A stretch of DNA of 64,000 nucleotides from Bacillus sp. es.034 (GTDB taxonomy: Bacteria; Bacillota; Bacilli; Bacillales; Bacillaceae_B). Below, one piece after another: positions 16,630 to 25,555 of this stretch (the stretch's first letter is position 1; each line of letters starts with the position of its first letter). Both the position numbers and the translations under genes were made by a program. A model generated the notes under the pieces. That model made no database searches, was not told the DNA's origin, and saw nothing but the letters and a program-made list of their open reading frames with translations. The stretch covers positions 1,421,501-1,485,500 of the forward strand of contig NZ_PDIY01000001.1 in assembly GCF_002563655.1 (NCBI RefSeq), in the 5' to 3' direction.

Positions 16630-16633
16630 GGAA

Positions 16634-16670
16634 TAGAGGCGGATGGGATGAACTTCCACCGTCTCTTTTT
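16634..16670 (+). terminator. Terminator of the PHA-like operon
   Basis: AGAGGCGG-A-TGG / CCACCGTCTCT hairpin with one bulge and five T. Confidence 0.82.
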
Positions 16671-16850
16671 CATCAAATGGTGATACCATTCCCATCCAAT
16701 CGACATTATTTCCCGGGAAAATATGGGGAATGCTGTCGGAAATGAAATCGAATCGTAAAATGATTGAGTAAAATAGCAATAGGTTTTACCAGCGTCTTTT
16801 GATAAAATAGTAGATAATGCAAATTTTCTTGCAAAAGGTGGTGACGGATA

Positions 16851-18041
16851 TTGATCGAGCTTTGGTTACTGGAGATTTTAAAGGGATTCGGGAAATTTTT
16901 TCTGCATCCTGTACTATATCTGTCCTTATTTTTCGCTATCATGGCGGGCTATTATCGTGTGAAGAGGGAACGGAGAGATTTCAATACGAGATTGCTGGAC
17001 GGATACCATGATATGCGGGTGTTATTCTCATACGGAATCGTCCTTGGACTGCTGTTTTCTATTGTGACAGTCGGAGCGGGAGTGGTGATTCCTTTCACCG
17101 GTCTCATCCTCCTCGGAGCCGTGTCGATCCTGTTTGCGTTGACGGGTCGTTTTCAACTCATGTCAGCGACCATGACAGTGGGCGTTTCCTACTTTATCTT
17201 AGTCGCGGTGGATTATTTTCAGTGGGACATCCCTTACGTAAATACATATGTGGAAAACCTGAATCTGTCGAGTTCCATCGTCGTTCTTCTTGGCGTGTTG
17301 ACGATGATCGAAGGAATCCTGATTGTATTAAACGGCTGGAAGCATACATCACCCCGCTTGCTTAAAAGTGCACGTGGCTTGAAGGTAGGGGCACATCTCG
17401 GGAAGAAATTATGGCTCGTTCCTATGTTTGTACTGATACCCACGGGCTCATTGACTCTTCCATTTGAATGGTGGCCGGTATTTACCCTGGGCACTGAAAC
17501 GTATTCATTACTGTGTGTACCGTTTCTCCTCGGTTTTCAGCAGCTGGTGAAAAGCACGCTGCCTGAAGCCGCAATCAAGCATACGGGATCCCGTGTGTTC
17601 TGGCTTGGTGCATTTGTATTGACCTTGGCTGTAACAGGATTCTGGGCACCGCTGTTTTCGATTGGTGCAGCAGGGGTGGCCATCCTTGGCCGGGTCTGGA
17701 TTGCTTATCGTCACCGGAGTGCGGATGATTCGAAGCCTTATTTCTTCAAACGGCAGCCAAATGGCGTCATGATTCTCGGGATCCTGCCAGGTTCACCTGC
17801 CAGGAAGCTGACACTCCAAGTGGGGGAAATCGTCCTGAAGGTGAACGGAGTCGAAGTGAATACGGAACGGGCATTTTATGAAGCGCTACAAAAGAACGGA
17901 GCCTATTGTAAGCTGGAGGTTCTGGGGACGAATGGTGAAAATCGTTTTACCCAGGGAGCCCTGTATGAAGGTGATCATCATGAACTGGGGATCATTTTTG
18001 CCGATGAAGCTTCAGGTTGGGAGCATCATCAGGTTTCGTAA
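16851..18041 (+). CDS. minJ: Division-site topology protein MinJ (PDZ membrane protein)
   Basis: MinJ bridges DivIVA and MinCD at the septum and poles of rod-shaped Bacilli. The 396-residue protein has several membrane segments (about residues 10-290) with conserved stretches such as HPVLYLSLFFAIMAGYYRVKRER and TLPFEWWPVFTLG, then a cytoplasmic C-terminal PDZ domain (about 300-390, MILGILPGSPARKL). Length and order match B. subtilis MinJ (formerly YvjD), and it lies downstream of ctpB as there. TTG 16851 follows AAAGGTGGTGA by seven bases. No swrA gene is seen between ctpB and minJ; the PHA-like cluster occupies that place. Confidence 0.92.
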   Translation: MIELWLLEILKGFGKFFLHPVLYLSLFFAIMAGYYRVKRERRDFNTRLLDGYHDMRVLFSYGIVLGLLFSIVTVGAGVVIPFTGLILLGAVSILFALTGRFQLMSATMTVGVSYFILVAVDYFQWDIPYVNTYVENLNLSSSIVVLLGVLTMIEGILIVLNGWKHTSPRLLKSARGLKVGAHLGKKLWLVPMFVLIPTGSLTLPFEWWPVFTLGTETYSLLCVPFLLGFQQLVKSTLPEAAIKHTGSRVFWLGAFVLTLAVTGFWAPLFSIGAAGVAILGRVWIAYRHRSADDSKPYFFKRQPNGVMILGILPGSPARKLTLQVGEIVLKVNGVEVNTERAFYEALQKNGAYCKLEVLGTNGENRFTQGALYEGDHHELGIIFADEASGWEHHQVS

Positions 18042-18044
18042 TAG

Positions 18045-18075
18045 GAAAAAGGATAGCCGCGGCTATCCTTTTTTC
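18045..18075 (+). terminator. Bidirectional terminator between minJ and the symporter gene
   Basis: A perfect GAAAAAGGATAGCC / GGCTATCCTTTTTTC hairpin with T runs on both strands, placed between convergent genes. Confidence 0.92.
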
Positions 18076-18082
18076 ATGGGAT

Positions 18083-19318
18083 TTATGAAAGGGAAGGAGC
18101 TTCTCTGTCATCCTTCTCCGTTTTATCAATAATCGACGTACCAACCAGATCCCCTGTTACATTCAGGGCGGTACATCCCATACCTACTAATGCATCAATG
18201 GCTGTCAGGAGGGCAACGGTTTCCATCGGCAGGCCAAGCTGAGCGAAAACGGTGGCGATCATGATGATTCCTGCTCCAGGGACGCCTGCTGTTCCGATGG
18301 AAGCCAATGTTCCTACGAGGACCACGACCATCATATCGGTGAGACTCAATGGATCACCGACGACATTGGCGGCAAACACTGCAGATACTGCAATCCGGAT
18401 CGCAGCTCCATCCATATTGATGGTGGCGCCGAGTGGCAGGCTGAAGCCGTATAAACTTTTTGGCAAACCGAGATTTTTTGCTGCATTCAAAGTTAATGGC
18501 AGGGTGCCGGAGCTGCTTTGGGTTACAAAAGCTGTAAGCATTGGTGTACGTGCTTGAGCAAAGAACCTGCCCGGATTGATTTTGAATCCAACCAGAGCAA
18601 TCATATAGATAACCAATTGGACTAACAAAGCAATATAAAGAACGAGAATCATATTCCCTAAGGATACTAATGTGTCGAGGCCCTGATTCCCGATCGTATT
18701 TGCCATGATGGCAAAGATGCCGATGGGGACGTATTGAAGGACCACCTTCATAATCGACAGGGTGGCTTCGTTCAAGCCATTCACGACTTTGTATACATGT
18801 TCACCGAGTTCGTGGTATTCCGCTGAAGACCGTAAATATGAAATCGCAATACCAAATACGATCGCTGTAAAGATGATTCCGAGCAGGTTCATATCTGTGA
18901 ATGCCGTGACGATATTATCAGGGATGATATTCAGAAGGACACTGGTGACTCCCGGATTTTCCGGTACCTTGAATTTTTCCGTCGTATCAAGGGTCATTCC
19001 TGTGCCGGGATTAAAGATACTGGCAACGGCAATTCCGACGATAATGGCTAAAGCCGATGAGAATAAGTAGTATAAAAACGTTTTTCCTCCCATTCTTCCA
19101 AGTTTGTTTACACTGGTCTGGTTCACACCGACCATCAAGGTGAAAAGAATAAGGGGGATGATCAGGAACTTAAGCAAGCGAATCAAAATATCACCAAGGG
19201 GTGAAAGGGCAGATGCATCCTTACCCAATATCACACCGACGGCAATTCCAAGGACGAGAGCCACGGTTATTTTCATGATAAGAGATGTATTGAGATAACC
19301 TCTCCAAAGAGATTTCAT
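18083..19318 (-). CDS. Dicarboxylate/amino acid:cation symporter (DAACS family)
   Basis: A 411-residue secondary transporter of the GltP/DctA family. The hairpin motif TQSSSGTLPLTLNAAKN, the NMDGAA motif of TM7 (NMDGT in most members) and the VPGAG and ALNVTGD stretches of the C-terminal core are clear. The Ala in NMDGAA and the C-terminal residues suggest a substrate preference that cannot be read off; glutamate, aspartate, C4-dicarboxylate or cystine are candidates. ATG at 19318 is preceded by a GGAGG site (GCGTCAATC spacer). It is a single gene transcribed toward minJ. Confidence 0.9.
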   Translation of the reverse strand: MKSLWRGYLNTSLIMKITVALVLGIAVGVILGKDASALSPLGDILIRLLKFLIIPLILFTLMVGVNQTSVNKLGRMGGKTFLYYLFSSALAIIVGIAVASIFNPGTGMTLDTTEKFKVPENPGVTSVLLNIIPDNIVTAFTDMNLLGIIFTAIVFGIAISYLRSSAEYHELGEHVYKVVNGLNEATLSIMKVVLQYVPIGIFAIMANTIGNQGLDTLVSLGNMILVLYIALLVQLVIYMIALVGFKINPGRFFAQARTPMLTAFVTQSSSGTLPLTLNAAKNLGLPKSLYGFSLPLGATINMDGAAIRIAVSAVFAANVVGDPLSLTDMMVVVLVGTLASIGTAGVPGAGIIMIATVFAQLGLPMETVALLTAIDALVGMGCTALNVTGDLVGTSIIDKTEKDDREAPSLS

Positions 19319-19534
19319 AGATTGACGCCTCCTTATAGTAATAGTAGATTTCCCTGAAAAGTCTTAAACATAACATCTATATAAATCTGATAGGTTTAAT
19401 GGGTATTCAGTATCATAAGATATAACAGATCGACTGAGCTGTCAAAATCCGTGCTTGAAATGGGGATGCAGCTTTAGGGTTTCCGATAGTGGATGTTTTC
19501 CGTAGGAGGAGTGACATATAGAAAGGATGAACAG

Positions 19535-19567
19535 AAAAAGGAGCTGCCAAATCGGCAGCTCCTTTTA
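19535..19567 (-). terminator. Terminator of the DUF1206 gene
   Basis: AAAAAGGAGCTGCC / GGCAGCTCCTTTT hairpin directly after the stop codon, with T runs usable on both strands. Confidence 0.9.
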
Positions 19568-19571
19568 CATC

Positions 19572-20435
19572 TTAATAAATCGTCATATGACGGTTCTTTC
19601 CTTTTAAAATCTGGAAGACACCATATAAAAACAATCCAACTGCAACAATTCCGAGCAGCCATTGTCCAAAAGGTTTCTGAGCGAGTTCGGATAGTGCCCC
19701 GTCAAGGCCTTTCGTCTTATCGGGGTCTGCCGTGATCGCGGTCTGGATAAAGAAGTAACCGATCAGCAGGAAGACGATTCCGCGTGAGTACAGTCCCAGT
19801 TTTCCGGTTTTTCTTCCAAGTTCCCATTCTTTTTCCGACATTTCATGGCGTTTGAATTTGTCGGTGTATTTTTCGGTATAAGCTTTATGAATTTCATAGA
19901 GTGCGAATCCAATGATGATGAGTCCGACAATCCCGACGATCCATTGACCGAAAGGCTGTGCCAATAATTTGGCAGACAGGGTCTGTTTGGAACCTGAACC
20001 GGACCCCGAACTTTTGGCGTGCATGGCGATGGCGATGGCGTTATAGGTTAAGGAACCATAGGCGATGCCGCTGATTAGATTAGCCAGCCTTCTGAACATG
20101 GACTTACCGCCGTTTTTTACATGCTCGGGATCTTTGATCACTTGAATGAGGCGCCAAAGGACGATTCCGATCAAGCCCACTCCAAGTATCCAGAGAAGGA
20201 CTTCCCCGAAAGGCTTGCTGGCAACAGCCGTAAAGGCACCGCTCGAGTCCGAGGTGCTTCCCCCTATCCCGAGTGCCGCCATTACGGATAATGCCCCGAT
20301 GAGCATATAGACAATTCCTCTTGAGATATAACCGATTCGTGCAAAGCCCTTGATCCAGGGCTTTATATCATTAGATGAAACGGATGAACTTTCATTGCTT
20401 TCCGTTGAAGTAGTAATGGATGAAATTCCTGCCAT
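19572..20435 (-). CDS. DUF1206-family membrane protein
   Basis: A 287-residue protein built of three repeats, each with two membrane segments and a motif like ARIGYISRGIVYMLIG (about residues 32, 112 as LANLISGIAYGSLTY, and 212 as LGLYSRGIVFLLIG) and a partner QPFGQWIVGIVG or KPFGQWLLGIV. This is the DUF1206 pattern; function is unknown. ATG at 20435 follows AAGGAAG. A sigma-B-like promoter lies about 50 bases upstream, which would make it a general stress gene. Confidence 0.88.
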   Translation of the reverse strand: MAGISSITTSTESNESSSVSSNDIKPWIKGFARIGYISRGIVYMLIGALSVMAALGIGGSTSDSSGAFTAVASKPFGEVLLWILGVGLIGIVLWRLIQVIKDPEHVKNGGKSMFRRLANLISGIAYGSLTYNAIAIAMHAKSSGSGSGSKQTLSAKLLAQPFGQWIVGIVGLIIIGFALYEIHKAYTEKYTDKFKRHEMSEKEWELGRKTGKLGLYSRGIVFLLIGYFFIQTAITADPDKTKGLDGALSELAQKPFGQWLLGIVAVGLFLYGVFQILKGKNRHMTIY

Positions 20436-20483
20436 AAACGTTTCTTCCTTTCTGATTCAAATTTCGTATGACTTACGTATGCT

Positions 20484-20509
20484 ATTCCCTCGATAACGAA
20501 AGTACAAAC
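20484..20509 (-). promoter_or_regulatory. Candidate sigma-B promoter for the DUF1206 gene
   Basis: Read on the minus strand: GTTTGT, 14-base spacer, GGGAAT. Sigma-B promoters have GTTTnn and GGGWAW with a 12-15 base spacer. The distance to the start codon is about 50 bases. Confidence 0.5.
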
Positions 20510-20620
20510 CTATTTAACGAACAGTAAATCTTGGATGAATGAAATTAATTTTACCTGTTTTTTTCAGTAAGATTTTTTACGAAAAACCTATTTACATCCC
20601 CTGTGGAGAGGAGTAATATA

Positions 20621-20777
20621 TCTATCATCAAATGAATATTCTTTATCGCTTAATTCAATTATTGAAGCGGGGGACCCACTAGTTTCAGGGGTGAATCCTT
20701 TCGATTGAAAGGTAGGGCTACTTCCATGGCCCGAATCCGTCAGCTAACTCCGTAAGCGTACTGGGAGAGGATGATAC
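20621..20777 (+). promoter_or_regulatory. Cyclic-di-AMP riboswitch (ydaO/yuaA class)
   Basis: The conserved blocks of this class are all present in order: TATCGCTTAATTC, GCGGGGGACCCA, GGGGTGAATCC, GGTAGGGCTACTTCC, CCGAATCCGTCAGCTAAC and CCGTAAGCG, with an outer stem TATCATC / GATGATA. In Bacillus this class senses cyclic di-AMP and reduces expression of potassium uptake genes; here it precedes ktrAB. Confidence 0.96.
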
Positions 20778-20790
20778 TTGTGATCTGGAC

Positions 20791-20824
20791 GACCACAGGC
20801 TTAGTTCCTGGTGGTCTTTTTGCG
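20791..20824 (+). terminator. Expression-platform terminator of the cyclic-di-AMP riboswitch
   Basis: GACCAC-AGG / CCTGGTGGTC hairpin plus five T, 14 bases after the aptamer and before ktrA. Confidence 0.9.
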
Positions 20825-20900
20825 TTGTTTAACATGAGAGTAAAGTCATGAACAGGGAGTAATTGGTTAAGCTATAAAAAAGGTTTTGGAGGATTTCATC

Positions 20901-21557
20901 ATGAAAAAGCAGTTTGCCGTTATTGGATTAGGGAGATTTGGAGGGAGTCTGGTTCAGGAGCTGGCTGAACTGGATGTGGAAGTGTTGGCCATCGATATTC
21001 ATCATGATGTGGTACAGCAATACATCGACATCGCCACACATGCAGTGCAGGCCAATGCCATGGATGAGTCGGTTTTGAAATCACTGGGTTTAAGGAACTT
21101 TGATCACGTGATCGTATCCTTCGGCGATAATATTGAAGCAAGTATCCTCACCACGCTCCTTCTCAAGGAATTAGGGGTCAAGGAAGTATGGGTGAAGGCA
21201 TCGAATTCCTACCACCAGAAGGTGCTCGACCGGATCGGTGCCGATAAGGTCATTCATCCGGAGCGGGACATGGCAAGAAGGATCGCCCATCATATCACGT
21301 CTGAAAAAATCATCGATTATATCGAGCTGTCAAAAGAACACAGCATTGTAGAGGTATATGCTTCAAAGAAGGTCGCCAATAAAACGTTGAATGATCTCGA
21401 CGTCCGGGCCAAGTTCGGCTGTAATATCATTGCTATCCATCGGGGGGAAGAAGTCATTGTTTCTCCTTCTGCCGATGAGGTGGTTGAAATAGAAGATCTG
21501 CTGATCGTCATAGGACACAACCGGGATATAAATCGATTTGAAAAAGAAGGTGTATAA
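20901..21557 (+). CDS. ktrA: Ktr potassium uptake regulatory subunit (RCK)
   Basis: The cytoplasmic octameric-ring subunit that gates the KtrB channel. The 218 residues comprise an RCK_N domain with Rossmann motif GLGRFGGS and binding Asp of AIDIHHD (ATP/ADP or NAD site) and an RCK_C domain (about residues 135-218), which in known KtrA/KtrC also binds cyclic di-AMP. ATG 20901 is eight bases after TTTGGAGG. It resembles both KtrA and KtrC; the adjacent ktrB and riboswitch favour KtrA. Cyclic di-AMP would thus act both on the RNA and probably on the protein. Confidence 0.93.
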   Translation: MKKQFAVIGLGRFGGSLVQELAELDVEVLAIDIHHDVVQQYIDIATHAVQANAMDESVLKSLGLRNFDHVIVSFGDNIEASILTTLLLKELGVKEVWVKASNSYHQKVLDRIGADKVIHPERDMARRIAHHITSEKIIDYIELSKEHSIVEVYASKKVANKTLNDLDVRAKFGCNIIAIHRGEEVIVSPSADEVVEIEDLLIVIGHNRDINRFEKEGV

Positions 21558-21559
21558 GG

Positions 21560-22882
21560 ATGAAGCAAAAGGTCATCCGGTTAAGTCCGCCGCAACTTCT
21601 TGTTGTGACCTTTCTATTTTTCATCATACTGGGAATGGGATTACTGAAGCTTCCGTTTGCCACCACTGAACAGATCTCATGGCTTGACGCACTGTTTACG
21701 ACGACATCAGCCATGACGGTTACGGGTCTTGCCGTGGTGGATACGGGAGGGGCCTTCACTCTGTTCGGGGAAGTGGTCGTCATGAGCCTGATCCAGATCG
21801 GCGGACTCGGCATCATGTCCTTCGCGGTTTTGATCTTCATGATGCTCGGTAAGAAGATCGGATTCAAAGAACGGTTGCTCCTGCAACAGGCACTGAATCA
21901 GACTTCCGTAGGCGGAGTCATCAAGCTTGTGAAATATTTATTTATCTTCTCTTTTATCGTAGAAGGTTTTGCCGTGCTGTTATTAGCGACGGAATGGGTA
22001 CCGGAGTTTGGATGGAAACGGGGCTTGTATGTCAGTATCTTTCATTCGATATCCGCGTTTAACAATGCCGGTTTTTCCCTGTTTTCAGACAGTCTGATGG
22101 GATATGTAGGAAGTCCGATCATCAACCTGACCATTTCATTCCTATTTATACTGGGAGGGATCGGGTTCACGGTGCTGGTGGATTTGTGGAGATCAAAGAC
22201 GATCCGTCAATTATCCCTGCATACCAAAATCATGGTAATTGGAACCTTCTTGATCAATGTCATCGCCTTCATGATGATATTCGTGCTGGAATTCAATAAC
22301 CCGAACACCCTGGCTCAGCTGCCGCTTTCCGATAAGATATTCGCTTCCTACTTTCAAGCGGTCACCCCCCGTACAGCGGGATTCAACTCCCTTGATTACG
22401 GAAGCATGGAGCGCTCAACGCTGCTATTCACTATCCTGCTGATGTTCATCGGGGCGGGTAGTGCTTCCACAGGCGGAGGAATCAAGCTGACCACTTTTGT
22501 TGTCATCTCATTGAGTATGATCGCCTTTTTAAAAGAGAAAAAAGATATCCGTATTTTCAGGCGCACGATTGATCAAGCGCATATTTTCAAAGCTCTGGCT
22601 CTGTCGATGATCAGTGTGCTACTCGTGTTCACTGCGCTTTTTTTCCTGGAAATGACGGAGCATGATGTGTCATTCCTATCCATTGTGTTTGAAGTGGTGT
22701 CTGCCTTCGGTACGGTGGGATTGTCCATGGGTATAACGGGATCTCTTTCCATAGCAGGGAAGTGGATCATCATCATTGTGATGTTCGCCGGGAAACTCGG
22801 CCCCTTAACCCTTGCGTTCTCCCTTTCCCGTCCGGATAAAGAGAAGATCCGCTATCCGAAAGAAGATATCCTGACAGGCTGA
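21560..22882 (+). CDS. ktrB: Ktr potassium uptake channel subunit
   Basis: A 440-residue member of the TrkH/KtrB/HKT superfamily: four M1-P-M2 repeats with selectivity-filter stretches SAMTVTGLAVVDTG, SAFNNAGFSLF, TPRTAGFNSLDYG and SAFGTVGLSMG. It forms the membrane dimer that carries K+ (often Na+-coupled). ATG 21560 is two bases after the ktrA stop, with AAGGTGTATAAGG as ribosome site, so the two are translationally coupled under the cyclic-di-AMP riboswitch. Confidence 0.95.
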   Translation: MKQKVIRLSPPQLLVVTFLFFIILGMGLLKLPFATTEQISWLDALFTTTSAMTVTGLAVVDTGGAFTLFGEVVVMSLIQIGGLGIMSFAVLIFMMLGKKIGFKERLLLQQALNQTSVGGVIKLVKYLFIFSFIVEGFAVLLLATEWVPEFGWKRGLYVSIFHSISAFNNAGFSLFSDSLMGYVGSPIINLTISFLFILGGIGFTVLVDLWRSKTIRQLSLHTKIMVIGTFLINVIAFMMIFVLEFNNPNTLAQLPLSDKIFASYFQAVTPRTAGFNSLDYGSMERSTLLFTILLMFIGAGSASTGGGIKLTTFVVISLSMIAFLKEKKDIRIFRRTIDQAHIFKALALSMISVLLVFTALFFLEMTEHDVSFLSIVFEVVSAFGTVGLSMGITGSLSIAGKWIIIIVMFAGKLGPLTLAFSLSRPDKEKIRYPKEDILTG

Positions 22883-22887
22883 ATTTC

Positions 22888-22937
22888 GGCTTTCCTGCTT
22901 TGCCCAACAAGGGCAGGCGGGGAAGTCGTTTTTTTTA
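22888..22937 (+). terminator. Terminator of ktrAB
   Basis: CGGCTTTCCTGC...GCCC / GGGCAGGC...GGAAGTCG imperfect stem followed by eight T. Confidence 0.82.
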
Positions 22938-23019
22938 TAAAACTAGCAAGAATTCATCCATAACCACGCATGAGGCTAAAAACCATCTTATTAAGCGTTT
23001 TCATCGTGAGTTACTGATA

Positions 23020-23048
23020 TTGACGAAAGTCCTGAGCGGCATTATACT
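23020..23048 (+). promoter_or_regulatory. Promoter of serC-serA
   Basis: TTGACG (23020-23025), 17-base spacer, TATACT (23043-23048). It places the transcript start about 28 bases before the serC TTG, leaving no room for a longer N-terminus. Confidence 0.8.
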
Positions 23049-23082
23049 GTTGAAAAATTCTGAACTTTTGGTGGTGCTGTTG

Positions 23083-24162
23083 TTGAAGCGTGTGTTTAAC
23101 TTTTCTGCTGGTCCTGCTGTGTTGCCTGAGCCTGTGTTGAAGAAGGTGCAAGACGAGTTATTGAATTATCGGGATTCGGGTATGTCCGTGATGGAATTGA
23201 GTCATCGGTCTGCCCCTTTCCAAAATATAATAGAAGAAGCACAAAGCTTACTCCGTGAATTGCTTTCGATTCCCGAGGATTATAGAGTGGTCTTCCTGCA
23301 GGGGGGAGCTTCCCTTCAATTCTCCATGATTCCCTTTAACCTCCTGGGTGAGGGGGAGGAGGCAGACTATATTCTGACGGGCAGCTGGTCCAAAAAAGCG
23401 GTCAAAGAAGCGGAGAAGGCCGGGAAGGTCCGTACATTGTCACCTCATGGGAAGTTTGAGATCCCTGCGTATAGACCAGAAGATTTTTCGCCGGATTCAA
23501 GCTATGTACATATCACATCCAATAATACGATCGAGGGGACCCGGTTCCATGAGTATCCAGATACGGGGGGCATCCCCCTCGTGGCCGACATGTCATCTCA
23601 CATCCTTTCGGAGAAAATAGATGTTTCCTCTTTCGGGCTCATTTATGCCGGCGCCCAGAAGAACCTTGGCCCATCCGGGGTGACTGTTGCCATTATTCAC
23701 GACAGCCTGATCGGGAAGGCACCCGATACTTGTCCGACCATGCTGAATTACGAAACGTATGTGAAGCATGATTCCCTCTTTAATACGCCACCAACCTTTT
23801 CTATCTATGTTCTGAAACTTGTATTGGAATGGGTGAAGGACCACGGCGGGGTGGAAGGAATGCAGGAGCGTAATGAGAGGAAAGCCGCTCTTCTTTACGA
23901 CTGTATTGATGAATCATCGTTATTTCACAACCCTGTTCCGGAGAAAAATCGTTCCTTGATGAACATTCCTTTTTCCACGGGCAATGACGACCTGGACGCG
24001 GATTTTTTAAAGGGAGCCAAAGCGGAAGGGTTCGAGTTTTTAAAAGGTCACCGTTCCGTCGGAGGAATGAGGGCGAGTCTATACAATGCCATGCCACTTG
24101 AAGGAGTGGAATCGCTGGTCGATTTCATGAGAAAATTTGAATCTGATCGAGGAGGATGTTGA
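23083..24162 (+). CDS. serC: Phosphoserine aminotransferase
   Basis: PLP enzyme that makes phosphoserine from 3-phosphohydroxypyruvate and glutamate in serine synthesis. The N-terminal VFNFSAGPAVLP, the PLP lysine in YAGAQKNLGPSG and the C-terminal GHRSVGGMRASLYNA are diagnostic. TTG 23083 gives 359 residues, the usual length, with GGTGGTG six bases upstream; the frame stays open to 22900, but that part overlaps the ktrB terminator and the serC promoter. It is followed after two bases by the next pathway gene. Confidence 0.95.
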   Translation: MKRVFNFSAGPAVLPEPVLKKVQDELLNYRDSGMSVMELSHRSAPFQNIIEEAQSLLRELLSIPEDYRVVFLQGGASLQFSMIPFNLLGEGEEADYILTGSWSKKAVKEAEKAGKVRTLSPHGKFEIPAYRPEDFSPDSSYVHITSNNTIEGTRFHEYPDTGGIPLVADMSSHILSEKIDVSSFGLIYAGAQKNLGPSGVTVAIIHDSLIGKAPDTCPTMLNYETYVKHDSLFNTPPTFSIYVLKLVLEWVKDHGGVEGMQERNERKAALLYDCIDESSLFHNPVPEKNRSLMNIPFSTGNDDLDADFLKGAKAEGFEFLKGHRSVGGMRASLYNAMPLEGVESLVDFMRKFESDRGGC

Positions 24163-24164
24163 GA

Positions 24165-25340
24165 ATGATTTCAATCAATACGTACAACGCCATCAGTCAA
24201 AGCGGATTATCACTGATCGAGGACGACCTGAACTATCATCTGAATGGAAACGGGGATCCGGATGGAATCCTCGTCAGATCGAAAAACCTTCATGATTACG
24301 ATTTCCCCGCATCCGTCAAGGCCATCGCCCGTGCAGGAGCGGGAGTCAATAATATCCCCATCGATTTCTGTACTGAAAAGGGGATTGTGGTCTTTAATAC
24401 ACCCGGTGCCAATGCTAATGCAGTGAAGGAGCTGGTCCTCGCCAATTTGATTGCTTCCTCCCGTAACCTGTATTCTGCCGTCGGCTGGACAAACTCGTTA
24501 AGGGAGTCAGAAGAAGATGTCCCGGGTGTCGTGGAAGCGAAGAAAAAGGAATTCGTGGGAAGTGAAATCAAAGGGAAGAAGCTAGGGGTTGTAGGCTTGG
24601 GGGCGATCGGTGTCCTCGTCGCAAACGATGCCCTTGCCCTCGGGATGGATGTAGTCGCGTATGATCCGTTTATCTCCGTCGACGCTGCCTGGCGGTTATC
24701 CCAGGACGTGAAGCGAGCCCATCATATTGAAGAAGTATGGGCAGAGTGTGATTTTGTCACCTTGCACATCCCTCTCACAGACAAAACGGCAAGCTTTGTA
24801 AGCGAAGAGGCCTTCCGGAAAATGAAAAAAGGAATGACGATCCTGAACTTTTCAAGGGGAGAGCTGGTGGAAGAGGATGCCATGGCCCTTGCACTGGAAT
24901 CAGGAGTCGTCCGGAAATACGTGACCGACTTTCCGAATCAAAAGGTCCTTGCCATGAAAAATGTCGTACCTGTTCCGCATCTCGGTGCTTCTACCGTCGA
25001 ATCCGAAGAAAACTGTGCCATCATGGCCACCAAGCAGCTGAAAACCTATCTTGAAACAGGGAATATCAAGCATGCCGTCAACCTCCCCGACGTCGAGCTT
25101 CCATACAGCGGGAAGATGAGAGTGACGGTCATGCATGAGAACATCCCGAACATGGTGGGACAAATCGCCACGGTCCTCTCAGGTTACGCCGTCAACATCG
25201 CTGATATGATCAATCGCAGTAAGAACACCTGGGCATACACGATGATCGACCTTGACCAGAAATTAGCGGAAAATGAACACGCCGAAGTGAAACAAAAAAT
25301 GAAAAACATCACCGGCGTCGTTTCCGTGCGCCTCATATAA
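24165..25340 (+). CDS. serA: D-3-phosphoglycerate dehydrogenase, short form with one ACT domain
   Basis: Catalyses the first step of serine synthesis, oxidising 3-phosphoglycerate with NAD. The 391-residue protein has the D-isomer dehydrogenase fold with NAD motif GLGAIG (about residue 143), the substrate-binding NTPGANANAVKEL segment, catalytic Arg/Glu/His region (NFSRGELVEE, HLGAST) and a C-terminal ACT domain (about 318-391). It lacks the extra intervening domain of the ~525-residue B. subtilis SerA. ATG 24165 is nine bases after GAGGAGG. Order serC-serA in one operon makes the pathway assignment firm. Confidence 0.93.
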   Translation: MISINTYNAISQSGLSLIEDDLNYHLNGNGDPDGILVRSKNLHDYDFPASVKAIARAGAGVNNIPIDFCTEKGIVVFNTPGANANAVKELVLANLIASSRNLYSAVGWTNSLRESEEDVPGVVEAKKKEFVGSEIKGKKLGVVGLGAIGVLVANDALALGMDVVAYDPFISVDAAWRLSQDVKRAHHIEEVWAECDFVTLHIPLTDKTASFVSEEAFRKMKKGMTILNFSRGELVEEDAMALALESGVVRKYVTDFPNQKVLAMKNVVPVPHLGASTVESEENCAIMATKQLKTYLETGNIKHAVNLPDVELPYSGKMRVTVMHENIPNMVGQIATVLSGYAVNIADMINRSKNTWAYTMIDLDQKLAENEHAEVKQKMKNITGVVSVRLI

Positions 25341-25346
25341 AGTGAC

Positions 25347-25380
25347 AAACACTCCCTTAGTTGATGAGGGAGTGTTTTTA
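25347..25380 (+). terminator. Terminator of serC-serA
   Basis: AAACACTCCCT / AGGGAGTGTTTTT hairpin. Confidence 0.93.
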
Positions 25381-25555
25381 TCACCCCTTCCTATCCTGAA
25401 AAAATGTGGACAACCAATCAAGCACGTATCTTTCCACTGGAAAATACCATATTAGTAAGAGAAATAGAAAAGGATAAGCCACCAATCTTTGCATCGGCCG
25501 ACTCTCCTTGATACTATTTTCATAAAGTAAACATAATCAGTGAGAGGAGAATACC

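Noticed and set aside
22900-23082. N-terminal extension of SerC
   Set aside because: It would overlap the ktrAB terminator and the serC promoter; TTG 23083 gives the usual 359-residue length and has a ribosome site.
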